DNA of 64,000 bases from Paenibacillus andongensis (GCF_025369935.1 NZ_CP104467.1:2549001-2613000), one strand, 5' to 3'. Positions 34,985-42,479 are shown, counted from the first letter of the stretch. Translations and numbers: made by a program. The notes: generated by a model not told the origin, from the sequence alone.

Positions 34985-35225
34985 AATTTGTCATATATAT
35001 TTCAAAGCTAATTTGTAATTCAAACAATTTACCCCTAAATCCATTTCAAAACTTTATTTGTCATTGTAATTTTCACGAAAAGCCAGCAAACCCTTGTGTT
35101 TGCTGGCTTTCTTCATTTCAAAACCAATTTGTCATTTAACAGTTTTTATTTTTTTTGAAGTGACAAAATTAGTTTTGAAGTTAAATAGGCGTTCACTCCA
35201 TTGAGTGAGCGCCTATTTAATTTCT
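34985..35225. repeat. 20-bp tandem-repeat element, locus 2, units in both orientations
   Basis: The left part carries inverted units (ATTTCAAAACTTTATTTGTC near 35043 and ATTTCAAAACCAATTTGTCA near 35115) around a perfect hairpin GCCAGCAAAC / GTTTGCTGGC (35081-35108). The right part carries forward units (TTTTTTTGAAGTGACAAA from 35150, TTTTGAAGTTAAATAGG) ending in the same terminal hairpin as locus 1, AGGCGTTCACTC / GAGTGAGCGCCT, near 35186-35214. It lies on the right side of the accessory zone, as locus 1 lies on the left. Confidence 0.75.
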
Positions 35226-35276
35226 TTAAGGAAGAAGTTCTTAGTTGTCGTATGGAAGCAAGTCTGTCAATCCGCC

Positions 35277-35287
35277 GGGGGGGGGGG
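35277..35287. repeat. homopolymer of 11 G
   Basis: An uninterrupted run of eleven G in an intergenic region just before the GGDEF relic. It could be a slippage-prone tract, or its length may be a sequencing uncertainty. Confidence 0.9.
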
Positions 35288-35370
35288 TGATTAAACGGGT
35301 AGAATAACGCAATGGGACCGCAGTCGAAATAAAGAACAGAATTGCTCGATTAACGAAACCCATGGCCATT

Positions 35371-35527
35371 CATGCGGGAGACCTTGCATTGCGCCATCTG
35401 GCCCGGTTATTGTCCGAGTCATCGGAGCTAGCCATTATCCGGAAAATGCCTTTGAGCTCTATAAGAGAGCGGATCAACGCATGTTTTTGATGAAGAAAGA
35501 TGCTATCCGAATACGTAAAAAAGAAGT
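35371..35527 (+). pseudogene. GGDEF-domain (diguanylate cyclase) relic
   Basis: Two short fragments in different frames match the GGDEF fold. HAGDLALRHLARLLSES (from 35371) resembles the helix before the GGDEF loop. VIGASHYPENAFELYKRADQ then RMFLMKKDA (about 35410-35505) resembles the C-terminal end of the domain. The GGDEF signature itself and the rest of the gene are missing, so there has been a deletion and frame change at about 35410. The tail runs toward the convergent map gene. Identification rests on short similarity only. Confidence 0.55.
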
Positions 35528-35558
35528 CGCCCATCGTCGCGGTCGACCTCTAATTATT

Positions 35559-36305
35559 CTATTGCACGGTCAGGATTTGTGGACCTTCAGCCGTGATGGC
35601 GATCGTATGCTCGTATTGGGCGGCGAGCTTGCGGTCCAGCGTCCGCGCAGTCCAGCCGTCCGGATCGATTGTCATGTAGTAGGTGCCTTCGGTGATCATG
35701 GGCTCGATCGTGAAGACCATGCCTTCCTTGATGCGGAGGCCTTTGCCGGGCTTGCCGACATGCATATAAGTCGGCTCCTCGTGCAGGTCCCGGCCGATGC
35801 CATGTGCGAGAAGGTCGCGCACGACGCCGAAGCCGTGCGATTCCGCATGCCGCTGAATCGCGCTCGTCACGTCGCCGAGTCGATTGCCGGGCTGCGCCTG
35901 CGCGATGCCGAGGTCAAGGCATTCCTTCGTGACGCGCATCAGCTTCTCGGCGGTCGGCGAGATCTTCCCGACCGCATAGCTCCAGGCCGAATCGCCGAGC
36001 CAGCCGTCGAGCTCCGCGACCGTGTCGATCGTCACGATATCGCCTTCCTCAAGTGGCTTATTGCTAGGGAAGCCATGTGCGATCACATCGTTGGCGGAGG
36101 CACAGGTCGCATATTGATAGCCCTTATAGCCTTTCTGATATGGCTTTGCGCCGTGCTTTAACATAATGTCCTCGAATATGCGCTCAATCTCGTTGGTGGT
36201 AATACCCGGTTTGATAAGCGGGGCGATTGTACGATGGCATTCAGCCACCACTTGGCATGCCTTGCGGATAGCCTCAATTTCATGCTTGCTTTTTAAAATG
36301 ACCAT
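35559..36305 (-). CDS. map: methionine aminopeptidase, type I
   Basis: This 248-residue cytosolic metalloprotease removes the initiator Met from nascent proteins. The ATG at 36305 follows AAGGAGTCCTG and gives MVILKSKHEIEAIRKA. The signatures are intact: substrate His in VIAHGFPSN, metal ligands Asp in IVTIDTVAEL and GDSAW, His in LAHGIGRDLHEEP, Glu in FTIEPMI and Glu in QYEHTIAIT. It is not next to secY/adk as the housekeeping copy usually is; instead it follows a TetR gene by 7 bp in one operon. It may therefore be an extra, regulated map. GC content is visibly higher than in the flanking genes. Confidence 0.95.
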   Translation of the reverse strand: MVILKSKHEIEAIRKACQVVAECHRTIAPLIKPGITTNEIERIFEDIMLKHGAKPYQKGYKGYQYATCASANDVIAHGFPSNKPLEEGDIVTIDTVAELDGWLGDSAWSYAVGKISPTAEKLMRVTKECLDLGIAQAQPGNRLGDVTSAIQRHAESHGFGVVRDLLAHGIGRDLHEEPTYMHVGKPGKGLRIKEGMVFTIEPMITEGTYYMTIDPDGWTARTLDRKLAAQYEHTIAITAEGPQILTVQ

Positions 36306-36312
36306 GTTCGTA

Positions 36313-36897
36313 TCAGGACTCCTTCGTAATAGCTTGCATAGCGAGTCGGGCGATTCGATCGACGTCCAGGTCGGAATGGCCCGCATAGTAGTGCAGCCCG
36401 CAGCAGCCGACCAGCACGGCAAGCATATGGTCGACGCTGTCGCCTTCGCGCTTAGCGATCGATTGGAGCGGAACGTACAGCCGTTCCATGAATCGTCTCT
36501 TGATGGGGGGCCGATCCTTCTCAGGCAAGCCTGCATAATGTTCCGCGGCCATTTTGTAGACGAGATATGCGCGGGAGTCCGACTGCCACAGCCGGAGCAG
36601 CTCCTTGCAATACGCCAACAGCTGACTGTCATCTGGGCTACTGCCGCAAATGTTTGCCCATTCTGCCAGGGCTTGCTCGCATCGCTCGAAGCCGCTGCCC
36701 AGAACATCTTCTATTAATAAATGCCGATTGGGGAAATAATGGTATACCGTGCCATAACCGAGCTCGGCCTCGCGAGCGACGTCGCGAATATCAAAGCTGC
36801 CGCCTGTGCGGAAGTAGACGCGCGCGGCGGCGTCCAGGATCTGTTCTCTGCGCTGTATGCGGATGAGCTCATTTTGTTCTTTGGTACGAGGGCACAT
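36313..36897 (-). CDS. TetR family transcriptional regulator
   Basis: This regulator has about 194 residues. An N-terminal TetR helix-turn-helix (REQILDAAARVYFRTG, then IRDVAREAELGYGTVYHYF) is followed by a ligand-binding domain ending AMQAITKES. The ATG at 36897 has AAGGAGG about 11 bp upstream; longer in-frame starts to 37005 have no ribosome site. It is co-transcribed with map, 7 bp apart, so it probably regulates itself and map. The ligand is unknown. The pair is GC-rich compared with the AT-rich genes on both sides, suggesting a separate origin. Confidence 0.92.
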   Translation of the reverse strand: MCPRTKEQNELIRIQRREQILDAAARVYFRTGGSFDIRDVAREAELGYGTVYHYFPNRHLLIEDVLGSGFERCEQALAEWANICGSSPDDSQLLAYCKELLRLWQSDSRAYLVYKMAAEHYAGLPEKDRPPIKRRFMERLYVPLQSIAKREGDSVDHMLAVLVGCCGLHYYAGHSDLDVDRIARLAMQAITKES

Positions 36898-37031
36898 GGG
36901 CGCGTGAACCTCCTTGTATAGACCTGCAAATTTGTCGATATAAATATAGTAACGCATGGGGCGGGGATATGCAAATAATCTGTTGGCGAAAGAAAATAGA
37001 GTCAACTATAGCCATCAGAATAAAAATCCTC

Positions 37032-37427
37032 TTAACAAGAACCGTTATTTTCTATTTTCTCCTTGCATTCCGACCAAGTAAGGCAGTTGCAGCTTAACCC
37101 ATTATCTAAAATTCGTATCATCGAATTCAGCTGTTTCTTTCGCACTTCTAGTTCGGAGCGTTTTTGTTTTGCCATATGCTTCCAACGATCCGAAAGCGAA
37201 TCACTTGGTTCAAAACCTTCCAGAAGAACAGTAATTTCCTGAATGCTAAAGCCAGTTTGCTGCGCGACTTTAATAAAATTGATGCGGTCTAACAACCCTT
37301 CTTCATATCGTCGCTGTCCATTTTTGCGTTCTGGAGTAGGAAGTAATCCAACGGATTCATAGTAACGCAGCGTAGAAGCATTTATTTCTGCTTTAGCCGC
37401 GAGCTGCCCAATACTAAGTCCAGCCAT
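37032..37427 (-). CDS. MerR family transcriptional regulator (metal/redox type)
   Basis: This 131-residue activator has an N-terminal MerR winged helix (LSIGQLAAKAEINASTLRYY, then ESVGLLPTPER), a dimerisation coiled coil, and a C-terminal Cys cluster CNCLTWSEC with a further C-terminal Cys. The cluster suggests binding of a thiophilic metal. The start follows AAGGAGG on the minus strand. It is divergent from a small Cys-containing membrane protein gene, whose promoter has the 19-bp spacer and dyad bound by MerR proteins. The metal (Hg, Zn, Cd or similar) cannot be assigned from sequence alone. Confidence 0.92.
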   Translation of the reverse strand: MAGLSIGQLAAKAEINASTLRYYESVGLLPTPERKNGQRRYEEGLLDRINFIKVAQQTGFSIQEITVLLEGFEPSDSLSDRWKHMAKQKRSELEVRKKQLNSMIRILDNGLSCNCLTWSECKEKIENNGSC

Positions 37428-37439
37428 AAAAAAACCTCC

Positions 37440-37470
37440 TTGACTTAAAGTTAGCTTTAAGTTTTATGAT
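37440..37470 (+). promoter_or_regulatory. MerR-type promoter with 19-bp spacer
   Basis: -35 TTGACT (37440-37445) and -10 TATGAT (37465-37470) are separated by 19 bp. The dyad CTTAAAG-TTAG-CTTTAAG is centred in the spacer. This overlong spacer is the hallmark of promoters that MerR proteins activate by DNA untwisting. It drives the truncated membrane gene. Confidence 0.85.
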
Positions 37471-37502
37471 TGGATTATAACTTCATTTGGAAGGTGATGT
37501 AA

Positions 37503-37673
37503 ATGAATAAAGGGAGTTGGCTGGCGGGTCTTGGACTATTAGGTGCGTGCGCTTTGTGTTGTGCGTTACCGCTGCTTGGTGGTGTGGCAGTTTTAGGGAT
37601 ATCCTCTTTATTTTTGAATCCGTTTGTTTTAGCCGGTATCGCGCTTATGTTCGTGATAACAGGTATCGGTTGA
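37503..37673 (+). pseudogene. small MerT/MerF-like membrane protein, truncated by a repeat element
   Basis: The ATG at 37503 follows GGAAGGTGATG and gives 56 residues: LGACALCCALPLLGG followed by a second hydrophobic segment (PFVLAGIALMFVITGIG). Two spans with a CC pair in the first are typical of small mercury or heavy-metal membrane proteins, and the MerR promoter upstream supports this. The frame ends at TGA 37671-37673, which is already the first base triplet of the 20-bp repeat element. The natural C-terminus, usually a Cys-containing cytosolic tail, is missing. The truncated protein could still be made, but its function is doubtful. Confidence 0.72.
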
Positions 37674-37775
37674 CAAATAAGTTTTGAAGTGGACAAGAAA
37701 GCTTTGAATTGCCAAATAAAGGTTTGAAGTAAAAAGGCGTTCACTCTAAGAGGGTGAACGCCTTTTTATTTTTAT
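37671..37775. repeat. 20-bp tandem-repeat element, locus 3, with terminal terminator hairpin
   Basis: Units of about 20 bp (TGACAAATAAGTTTTGAAGT, then GGACAAGAAAGCTTTGAA, then TTGCCAAATAAAGGTTTGAA) lead into a near-perfect hairpin AAAAAGGCGTTCACTCT / AGGGTGAACGCCTTTTT (37731-37767). It shares unit and hairpin with loci 1 and 2 and begins inside the MerR-controlled membrane gene. Confidence 0.85.
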
Positions 37776-37816
37776 AATATAATTAGTTTCAAAGTTCCAC
37801 GATCGGCAACTGTCCG

Positions 37817-38221
37817 TCAACGCCTACTGTTGAACCGTTTGATCGCTTCCTCGGTCACCGGCTTGAAGAGGTTAACGAGGTTGCCGTCGGGATCGCGGAA
37901 CAGCACAGAACGGTTCCCCCACGGCATCGTGGTAGGTTCCTGTACCCAATCATTGACAAACAGCTTCAAGCGCGCGTATTCGGCTTCGACATCGTCGACG
38001 CGGAACTCGATGATGACTGTGCGATTGTTGGCCGCCACTACGGAACCAGCGCCGAATAGTTGCGCCGTCTGGGAGTGGCCGATTGCCAAGGTGCATGATG
38101 GTAAAACGAGTTCGGCAAAAACGGGCGCGGGGCGCTCCGCCGAAACACCCATGACTTTCTCATAGAACTCGACGAGACGATCCACGTCGTCGGTAATGAT
38201 GCGTACAGAAGCGAAATTCAC
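37817..38221 (-). CDS. VOC family (glyoxalase/bleomycin-resistance-like) protein
   Basis: This 134-residue single VOC protein has two beta-alpha-beta-beta-beta units. It starts ASVRIITDDVDRLVEFYEKV and has the second-half signature SVLFRDPDGNLVNLFKPV. The conserved Glu in VIIEFRV and the Asp/Asn near the end fit metal or ligand binding. Function could be glyoxalase-like, dioxygenase-like or drug binding; the sequence does not decide. The gene is solitary, and an inverted repeat operator lies about 25 bp upstream of its start. Confidence 0.9.
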   Translation of the reverse strand: MNFASVRIITDDVDRLVEFYEKVMGVSAERPAPVFAELVLPSCTLAIGHSQTAQLFGAGSVVAANNRTVIIEFRVDDVEAEYARLKLFVNDWVQEPTTMPWGNRSVLFRDPDGNLVNLFKPVTEEAIKRFNSRR

Positions 38222-38245
38222 AAGATATCATCCTTTCTATAATAA

Positions 38246-38265
38246 ATGATACAATACCGTATCAT
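38246..38265. promoter_or_regulatory. operator-like inverted repeat upstream of the VOC gene
   Basis: ATGATAC (38246-38252) and GTATCAT (38259-38265) are perfect 7-bp arms around 6 bases. The size and form suit a TetR-type dimer. No regulator gene is adjacent. The rest of the 38222-38712 gap contains a strong terminator and a probable promoter for the DUF2975 gene. Confidence 0.55.
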
Positions 38266-38510
38266 CTCAACTTGGGCCAGAACCAGCGAAGCTTCCGTAA
38301 GGGGCAAAGTAGCTGTAGTAAATAGATTACAAAAGTTTGCGGATTAACCGATGCTTGCTAGTTCTACCCCATGTTGTAAATTTTCCTGTAAAGGCCCGAT
38401 TTAATCAAAAACTAAACCATTCTACTTTATTGATCATAGTGTCCCCAGCCGATGCAAGACATACTTCGCATTTATTTCCCACTCCTTTACGTTTACTTAC
38501 TCCGATTATA

Positions 38511-38552
38511 AAAAAACGCTACTGACAACAGTATGTCAGTAGCGTTTTTTGT
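38511..38552. terminator. Rho-independent terminator
   Basis: AAAAAACGCTACTGACA pairs perfectly with TGTCAGTAGCGTTTTTT and both sides are A- or T-rich, so it can work on both strands. No intact gene ends just before it on the plus strand. Confidence 0.9.
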
Positions 38553-38712
38553 TTTTTTGGCTTCCTCACGAATCCGATTTTGGAATGATCTATTTTATAT
38601 AAACGAATGGTTTCATAACAACAATAATATAATATTAATCGGTAATTATATATTGCAAAACAATAAATTTTTCGTTAGAATCAATTTAAAATATCTAAGC
38701 GAGGTGCATATA

Positions 38713-39030
38713 ATGAAACGAGAAACACTTTTTTTAAAGATCGTTGTTTTTCTCATTGGAATTCCGGTTCTTGCGTTGTTATGTTGGTTGCCTTGGATAG
38801 CTAATGAAGCAGCAGATCAGTATCGAGAGTTCGCATATTTGAAATACCCCGTATTAATAGGGATATATGTAACGGCGATAGCGTATTTCGGTGCATTGTA
38901 TCAGGCGTTAAGACTTTTAAGCTATATTGACAAGAATAAAGCTTTCTCGGAATTATCCGTAAAGGCTTTAAAGAAAATAAAATACTGTGCAATCACAATC
39001 AGTAAACATGTCCATTATAATCAATATTGA
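38713..39030 (+). CDS. DUF2975 membrane protein, C-terminally truncated
   Basis: This 105-residue protein has two clear membrane spans (KIVVFLIGIPVLALLCWLPW and YPVLIGIYVTAIAYFGALYQ). The DUF2975 signature follows: LLSYIDKNKAFSELSVKALKKIKYCA. DUF2975 proteins normally continue for two more spans. Here the frame breaks at CAITIS and ends in an unrelated tail after running into the start of the next gene. The ATG at 38713 follows GAGGTGC. The partner HTH gene overlaps its end by 23 bp, whereas in intact pairs it follows the complete DUF2975 gene. A deletion of about 50 codons is the simplest explanation. Confidence 0.8.
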   Translation: MKRETLFLKIVVFLIGIPVLALLCWLPWIANEAADQYREFAYLKYPVLIGIYVTAIAYFGALYQALRLLSYIDKNKAFSELSVKALKKIKYCAITISKHVHYNQY

Positions 39031-39235
39031 TGTAATGCTGGCGAAAAGGAAAATGAGTGTTACAGAACTTTCGGAGAGGGTTGGAATAACGATGGCTAAT
39101 ATTTCTATATTGAAAAATGGAAAGGCCAAAGCGATTCGAATATCCACGTTAGAGGCGATTTGTAAGGCTTTAGACTGTCAGCCTGGAGATATCTTAGAAT
39201 ACAAAATTGACGAAGAATCGCCAGGGGAGGTATAA
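39008..39235 (+). CDS. small Cro/C1-type HTH regulator (YozG-like)
   Basis: This 75-residue single-domain DNA-binding protein, IIINIDVMLAKRKMSVTELS followed by ISILKNGKAKAIR and ALDCQPGDILEY, is the standard XRE partner of DUF2975 membrane proteins. No ribosome-binding site precedes its ATG; the upstream sequence is the broken end of the DUF2975 gene. Expression may now depend on translation coupled through the overlapping frame. A membrane protein gene follows after 2 bp, preceded by GGGGAGG. Confidence 0.88.
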   Translation: MSIIINIDVMLAKRKMSVTELSERVGITMANISILKNGKAKAIRISTLEAICKALDCQPGDILEYKIDEESPGEV

Positions 39236-39237
39236 CC

Positions 39238-40485
39238 ATGGACAGTAACAATCTGATTATTGAAAATATGGCTAACCCCCATGAGCTGGAGAGAATGTTT
39301 AGACAAGAACCTGAAGCTTTTAAAAAGTCATTCGCATACGCCTGGGAACAAAACCCTGAATCACAAGCTCTTGCCGTTTGGTATGAAAGATTGTATTTCA
39401 AGGAGACGGTACATACAGAAAAAGCTTCCTTGCTTCAGAAAGATTTTTTATCCATGGGCATTTTAGCAATTTTGGCTGGGATTATCACTAGGATCATTTT
39501 TCATTTTGTCGAACAGCAAGCTATTGCCCCTATTAACCTTGTATTTGGTATACTTCCCTGTATGGCCATCTATTTTGTTTACAATAATTTCCCGAAAAAA
39601 AATGTTCTTTACACCCTTGCAGCGTCATTCATAATCTCTGGATTTTATCTGAATATGCTGACACTAGAGCATAAAGACAGTATTCTCCTGGCTTATCTAC
39701 ACCTTCCCATTTTCTTATGGGTATTAGTGGGGCTTGCATTTACAGGAAATGAATATGGCATAGGAAGCGCAAGATTAGCCTATCTTAAATTTAATGGGGA
39801 ATTTTGCATACTCTTCGCCAGCATGGCAATCAGCGGAATGCTGCTAACAGCATTAACTATGCAGTTATTTAGATTTGTCGGCATGGATATATCTCAATTC
39901 TATTTTAAAAATGTCGTTTTAATTGGTGCTGCCGCTCTAGCTATTGTGGCTACATACCTGGTATCAAGGAATCTTAAACTTGCTAAAAATATAGCACCCT
40001 ATATAGCCAAAATTTTTAGTCCTCTTGTACTGCTCACATTGTTAGTCTATCTGATTACGGTTACTTGGGTCGGGAAAAATCCATTCTTAGATCGTGATTT
40101 CCTATTATCCTTCAACGGAATACTCCTTAGTGTATTGGCCGTCACCATATTCTCCATTACAGAAAGCGGGATAGACGAGAAAAAGGGCATTTCTGATTAT
40201 ATAAATTTTGCCCTAATATTACTCGCACTTATCATAGACAGTGTGGCTTTATCAGCCATCGTGTTCCGACTTTCTTCTTATGGAATTACGCCCAACAGAC
40301 TTGCGGTTTTAGGTGTAAACCTATTGATCTGGGCCAATCTAATTTGGATTATGCTCTCCTATATGCGGTTTCTACAAAACAAGACCGGTCCGTTGGCCAT
40401 CCAAAATGCCGTTACTAAGTATTTGCCGATCTACGGGCTTTGGGCAGCTTTCGTTACATTTACTTTTCCTTTAATTTTTAATTAG
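39238..40485 (+). CDS. multi-pass membrane protein, DUF4153-like
   Basis: This 415-residue protein has an N-terminal cytosolic helical region of about 65 residues and then about ten membrane segments. The C-terminal part RLSSYGITPNRLAVLGVNLL resembles the YG.T.NR element of DUF4153 membrane proteins. The start follows GGGGAGG, 2 bp after the HTH gene, so it is in operon with it. No catalytic motif is visible. It may be the target of regulation by the HTH protein or part of a stress-response unit; function is unknown. It ends before a terminator at 40509. Confidence 0.8.
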   Translation: MDSNNLIIENMANPHELERMFRQEPEAFKKSFAYAWEQNPESQALAVWYERLYFKETVHTEKASLLQKDFLSMGILAILAGIITRIIFHFVEQQAIAPINLVFGILPCMAIYFVYNNFPKKNVLYTLAASFIISGFYLNMLTLEHKDSILLAYLHLPIFLWVLVGLAFTGNEYGIGSARLAYLKFNGEFCILFASMAISGMLLTALTMQLFRFVGMDISQFYFKNVVLIGAAALAIVATYLVSRNLKLAKNIAPYIAKIFSPLVLLTLLVYLITVTWVGKNPFLDRDFLLSFNGILLSVLAVTIFSITESGIDEKKGISDYINFALILLALIIDSVALSAIVFRLSSYGITPNRLAVLGVNLLIWANLIWIMLSYMRFLQNKTGPLAIQNAVTKYLPIYGLWAAFVTFTFPLIFN

Positions 40486-40508
40486 TAAGGCTCTGCATAG
40501 TGAAATTT

Positions 40509-40546
40509 GCCGCTCGGTCTCCCTGTTGGGAAACGAGCGGCTTTTT
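40509..40546 (+). terminator. Rho-independent terminator
   Basis: GCCGCTCG pairs with CGAGCGGC and is followed by five T residues. It closes the DUF2975/HTH/membrane operon. Confidence 0.9.
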
Positions 40547-40627
40547 CTTTCCAAGGTTAACGGCGATAGGAGACGAAGAATGTAAGTCATTAGTAGATTG
40601 GGGATTTTTAATTCGCCGTCAAGAGGT

Positions 40628-40681
40628 GTATATCAAAGTAAACACTGGTATATGGAAGGATCACGTTTCTTTTTTTATACT
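40628..40681 (+). promoter_or_regulatory. putative YesN-type promoter of the second importer operon
   Basis: Direct repeats GTATATCAAAG (40628) and GTATATGGAAG (40648) are exactly 20 bp apart, followed by a -10-like TATACT at 40676-40681. The geometry is that of the first locus but the half-site sequence is different, fitting control by the second YesN protein (46.2 kb). No cre box was seen. Confidence 0.55.
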
Positions 40682-40752
40682 TAAACTATCAAAGGAAGTT
40701 GGAACGCGTACAGCATCCGGAGGAACATGTTGAGCCAAATGGGAGGGGTCAT

Positions 40753-42441
40753 ATGAAAATGAAATTGAGAGGGAAGGGCGTTCTCACAACTGCTTTGATT
40801 ACAAGTCTTATCGCAGCAACGGCGTGCAGCAGCAAAACGGAGAATAGCCCGCAACCGTCCGCGTCCGCGACAGCATCTGCAACTGCAGCACAAACGCCGG
40901 ATTCGAAAAAAGTGCTTGAAGTATCCACGATCAGAGAAGGCGATCCGTATTTGAAATTCGACGCAGGTGAAAGCTTCGACAAAAATTCCGTGTACGAAGC
41001 CTACGAGAAAGACGTCGGGGTCAAAATTACGAATCAATGGATTGCTGCAGATAGCAACCAATACAAGGAAAAGCTGAAGATTGCCATTGCTTCAAACGAC
41101 ATTCCTGACTTTATGCTGGTCGATGCTACCCAGCTCCAGCAGCTGATTGAAGCGGATATGATTATGGATATTACTAGCGTTTACGATAAGTTCGCTACTC
41201 CCGAAACCAAAAAATTCATGCAAGCGGACGGCGGTACCCAAATGAAATCGGCCACTTTTGGCGGAAAGCTGATGGCTATTCCGAGCACGTCCAATCCGTA
41301 CTACGCCCAGTTTCTATACGTGCGTACCGACTGGCTCAAGAAGCTGAATTTGCCGGAGCCGAAAACGATGCAGGATCTGATGACCATCGCGGAGGCGTTT
41401 AAGACGAAGGATCCTGGAGGAACTGGAAGAGCTTACGGGATTGCATTCAACAAGGATATGAAAGAAGACGGAGCAACCGGCTTCATCGGTTTCATGAATG
41501 GCTACCATGCCTATATGGACTCGAATGCGGATTCCAATCATTGGATTGATGACGGTACCGGCAAACTTGTAAAGGGTTACGTACAGCCGCAAATGAAAGA
41601 AGCGCTCAAGGCGCTGCAAGACATGTTCAAAAAAGGTCTGATCGATCCGGAATTTGCCGTGAAGGACACGCAAAAGGAATCGGAACTCATTTTCGGTAAC
41701 AACATTGGTCTTGTATATGGCGCCGAATGGGTGCCGGCGCACCTTGCGACCGGCGCGATCAAAGACGGCAAACAAGTGCAGGAATGGGGCGTATATCCGA
41801 TTCCATCCGTGGATAACAATCCGGCCAAAGCACAAATCGGGATAGGCGGCGACAGATATTACGTCGTGTCAAAGAAAGCGAAAAATCCGGAAGCCGTCAT
41901 GAGGCTGCTCAATCAATGGATTGTCGTGGATAACAATCAGACGGAAGATAACAAAGTTTATGAGTATGGTAAAGACCGTGTGGAAAAGAAAAGCAACTAC
42001 TGGTTGCTTAATCCGCTCAGGGTTGGCAGCTTATCGAACAATAACGGCGAAGTGCTGCCGAAGGCGATTGCAGCCAAAGACGCGAGTCTGGCGAAGACGA
42101 AAGATCAGAAGACCCGATACGAGCGGGCTATGAAATATGTAAATGGCGATACGAGCATGTGGTGGGAATATTGGATTTCAGGTCCGAAGGGCTCCTACTC
42201 CCTTATTCCGGATATGAAAAAGAACAATCAGTTCGAACAAACGAAGTTTTACGGCGCTCCGACACCAACGATGGTGGAGAAGAATGCGATCCTAGAGAAG
42301 AAACGTGACGAAGTATTTTTCAAAATTATTATGAATCAGGTATCGGTTGATGAGTTCGATAAATTTGTCGCCGATTGGAAGAAGCTTGGCGGAGACCAAA
42401 TCACCAAAGAAGTGAACGACTGGTACGCGAAGAACAAATAG
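40753..42441 (+). CDS. extracellular sugar-binding lipoprotein (LipO family)
   Basis: This is the receptor of the second ABC importer, 562 residues. A lipoprotein signal (LTTALITSLIAATACSS) and an Ala/Ser/Thr-rich linker precede a type 1 solute-binding domain (VLEVSTIREGDPYLKFDAGE). The ATG at 40753 follows GGGAGGGG. The lipobox ATAC is slightly atypical but has the required Cys. It is the first gene of a seven-gene operon with two permeases, YesM, YesN, nanE and a ROK kinase. The downstream genes suggest a ligand containing N-acetylmannosamine or a related amino sugar; that is inference. Confidence 0.93.
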   Translation: MKMKLRGKGVLTTALITSLIAATACSSKTENSPQPSASATASATAAQTPDSKKVLEVSTIREGDPYLKFDAGESFDKNSVYEAYEKDVGVKITNQWIAADSNQYKEKLKIAIASNDIPDFMLVDATQLQQLIEADMIMDITSVYDKFATPETKKFMQADGGTQMKSATFGGKLMAIPSTSNPYYAQFLYVRTDWLKKLNLPEPKTMQDLMTIAEAFKTKDPGGTGRAYGIAFNKDMKEDGATGFIGFMNGYHAYMDSNADSNHWIDDGTGKLVKGYVQPQMKEALKALQDMFKKGLIDPEFAVKDTQKESELIFGNNIGLVYGAEWVPAHLATGAIKDGKQVQEWGVYPIPSVDNNPAKAQIGIGGDRYYVVSKKAKNPEAVMRLLNQWIVVDNNQTEDNKVYEYGKDRVEKKSNYWLLNPLRVGSLSNNNGEVLPKAIAAKDASLAKTKDQKTRYERAMKYVNGDTSMWWEYWISGPKGSYSLIPDMKKNNQFEQTKFYGAPTPTMVEKNAILEKKRDEVFFKIIMNQVSVDEFDKFVADWKKLGGDQITKEVNDWYAKNK

Positions 42442-42453
42442 TTCTTCTCAAGG

Positions 42454-42479
42454 AGAGGGATCAGGTACGATCCCTCTTT
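42454..42479 (+). terminator. attenuator-like hairpin after the lipoprotein gene
   Basis: GAGGGATC and GATCCCTC form an 8-bp stem followed by TTTC. It could partially stop transcription and lower expression of the permeases relative to the receptor, a usual arrangement in importer operons. Confidence 0.6.

Noticed and set aside
35481..36161. Plus-strand open frame of 226 codons opposite map
   Set aside because: It is antisense to a clear methionine aminopeptidase gene and reflects the high GC of that gene. Only its first residues belong to the GGDEF relic.
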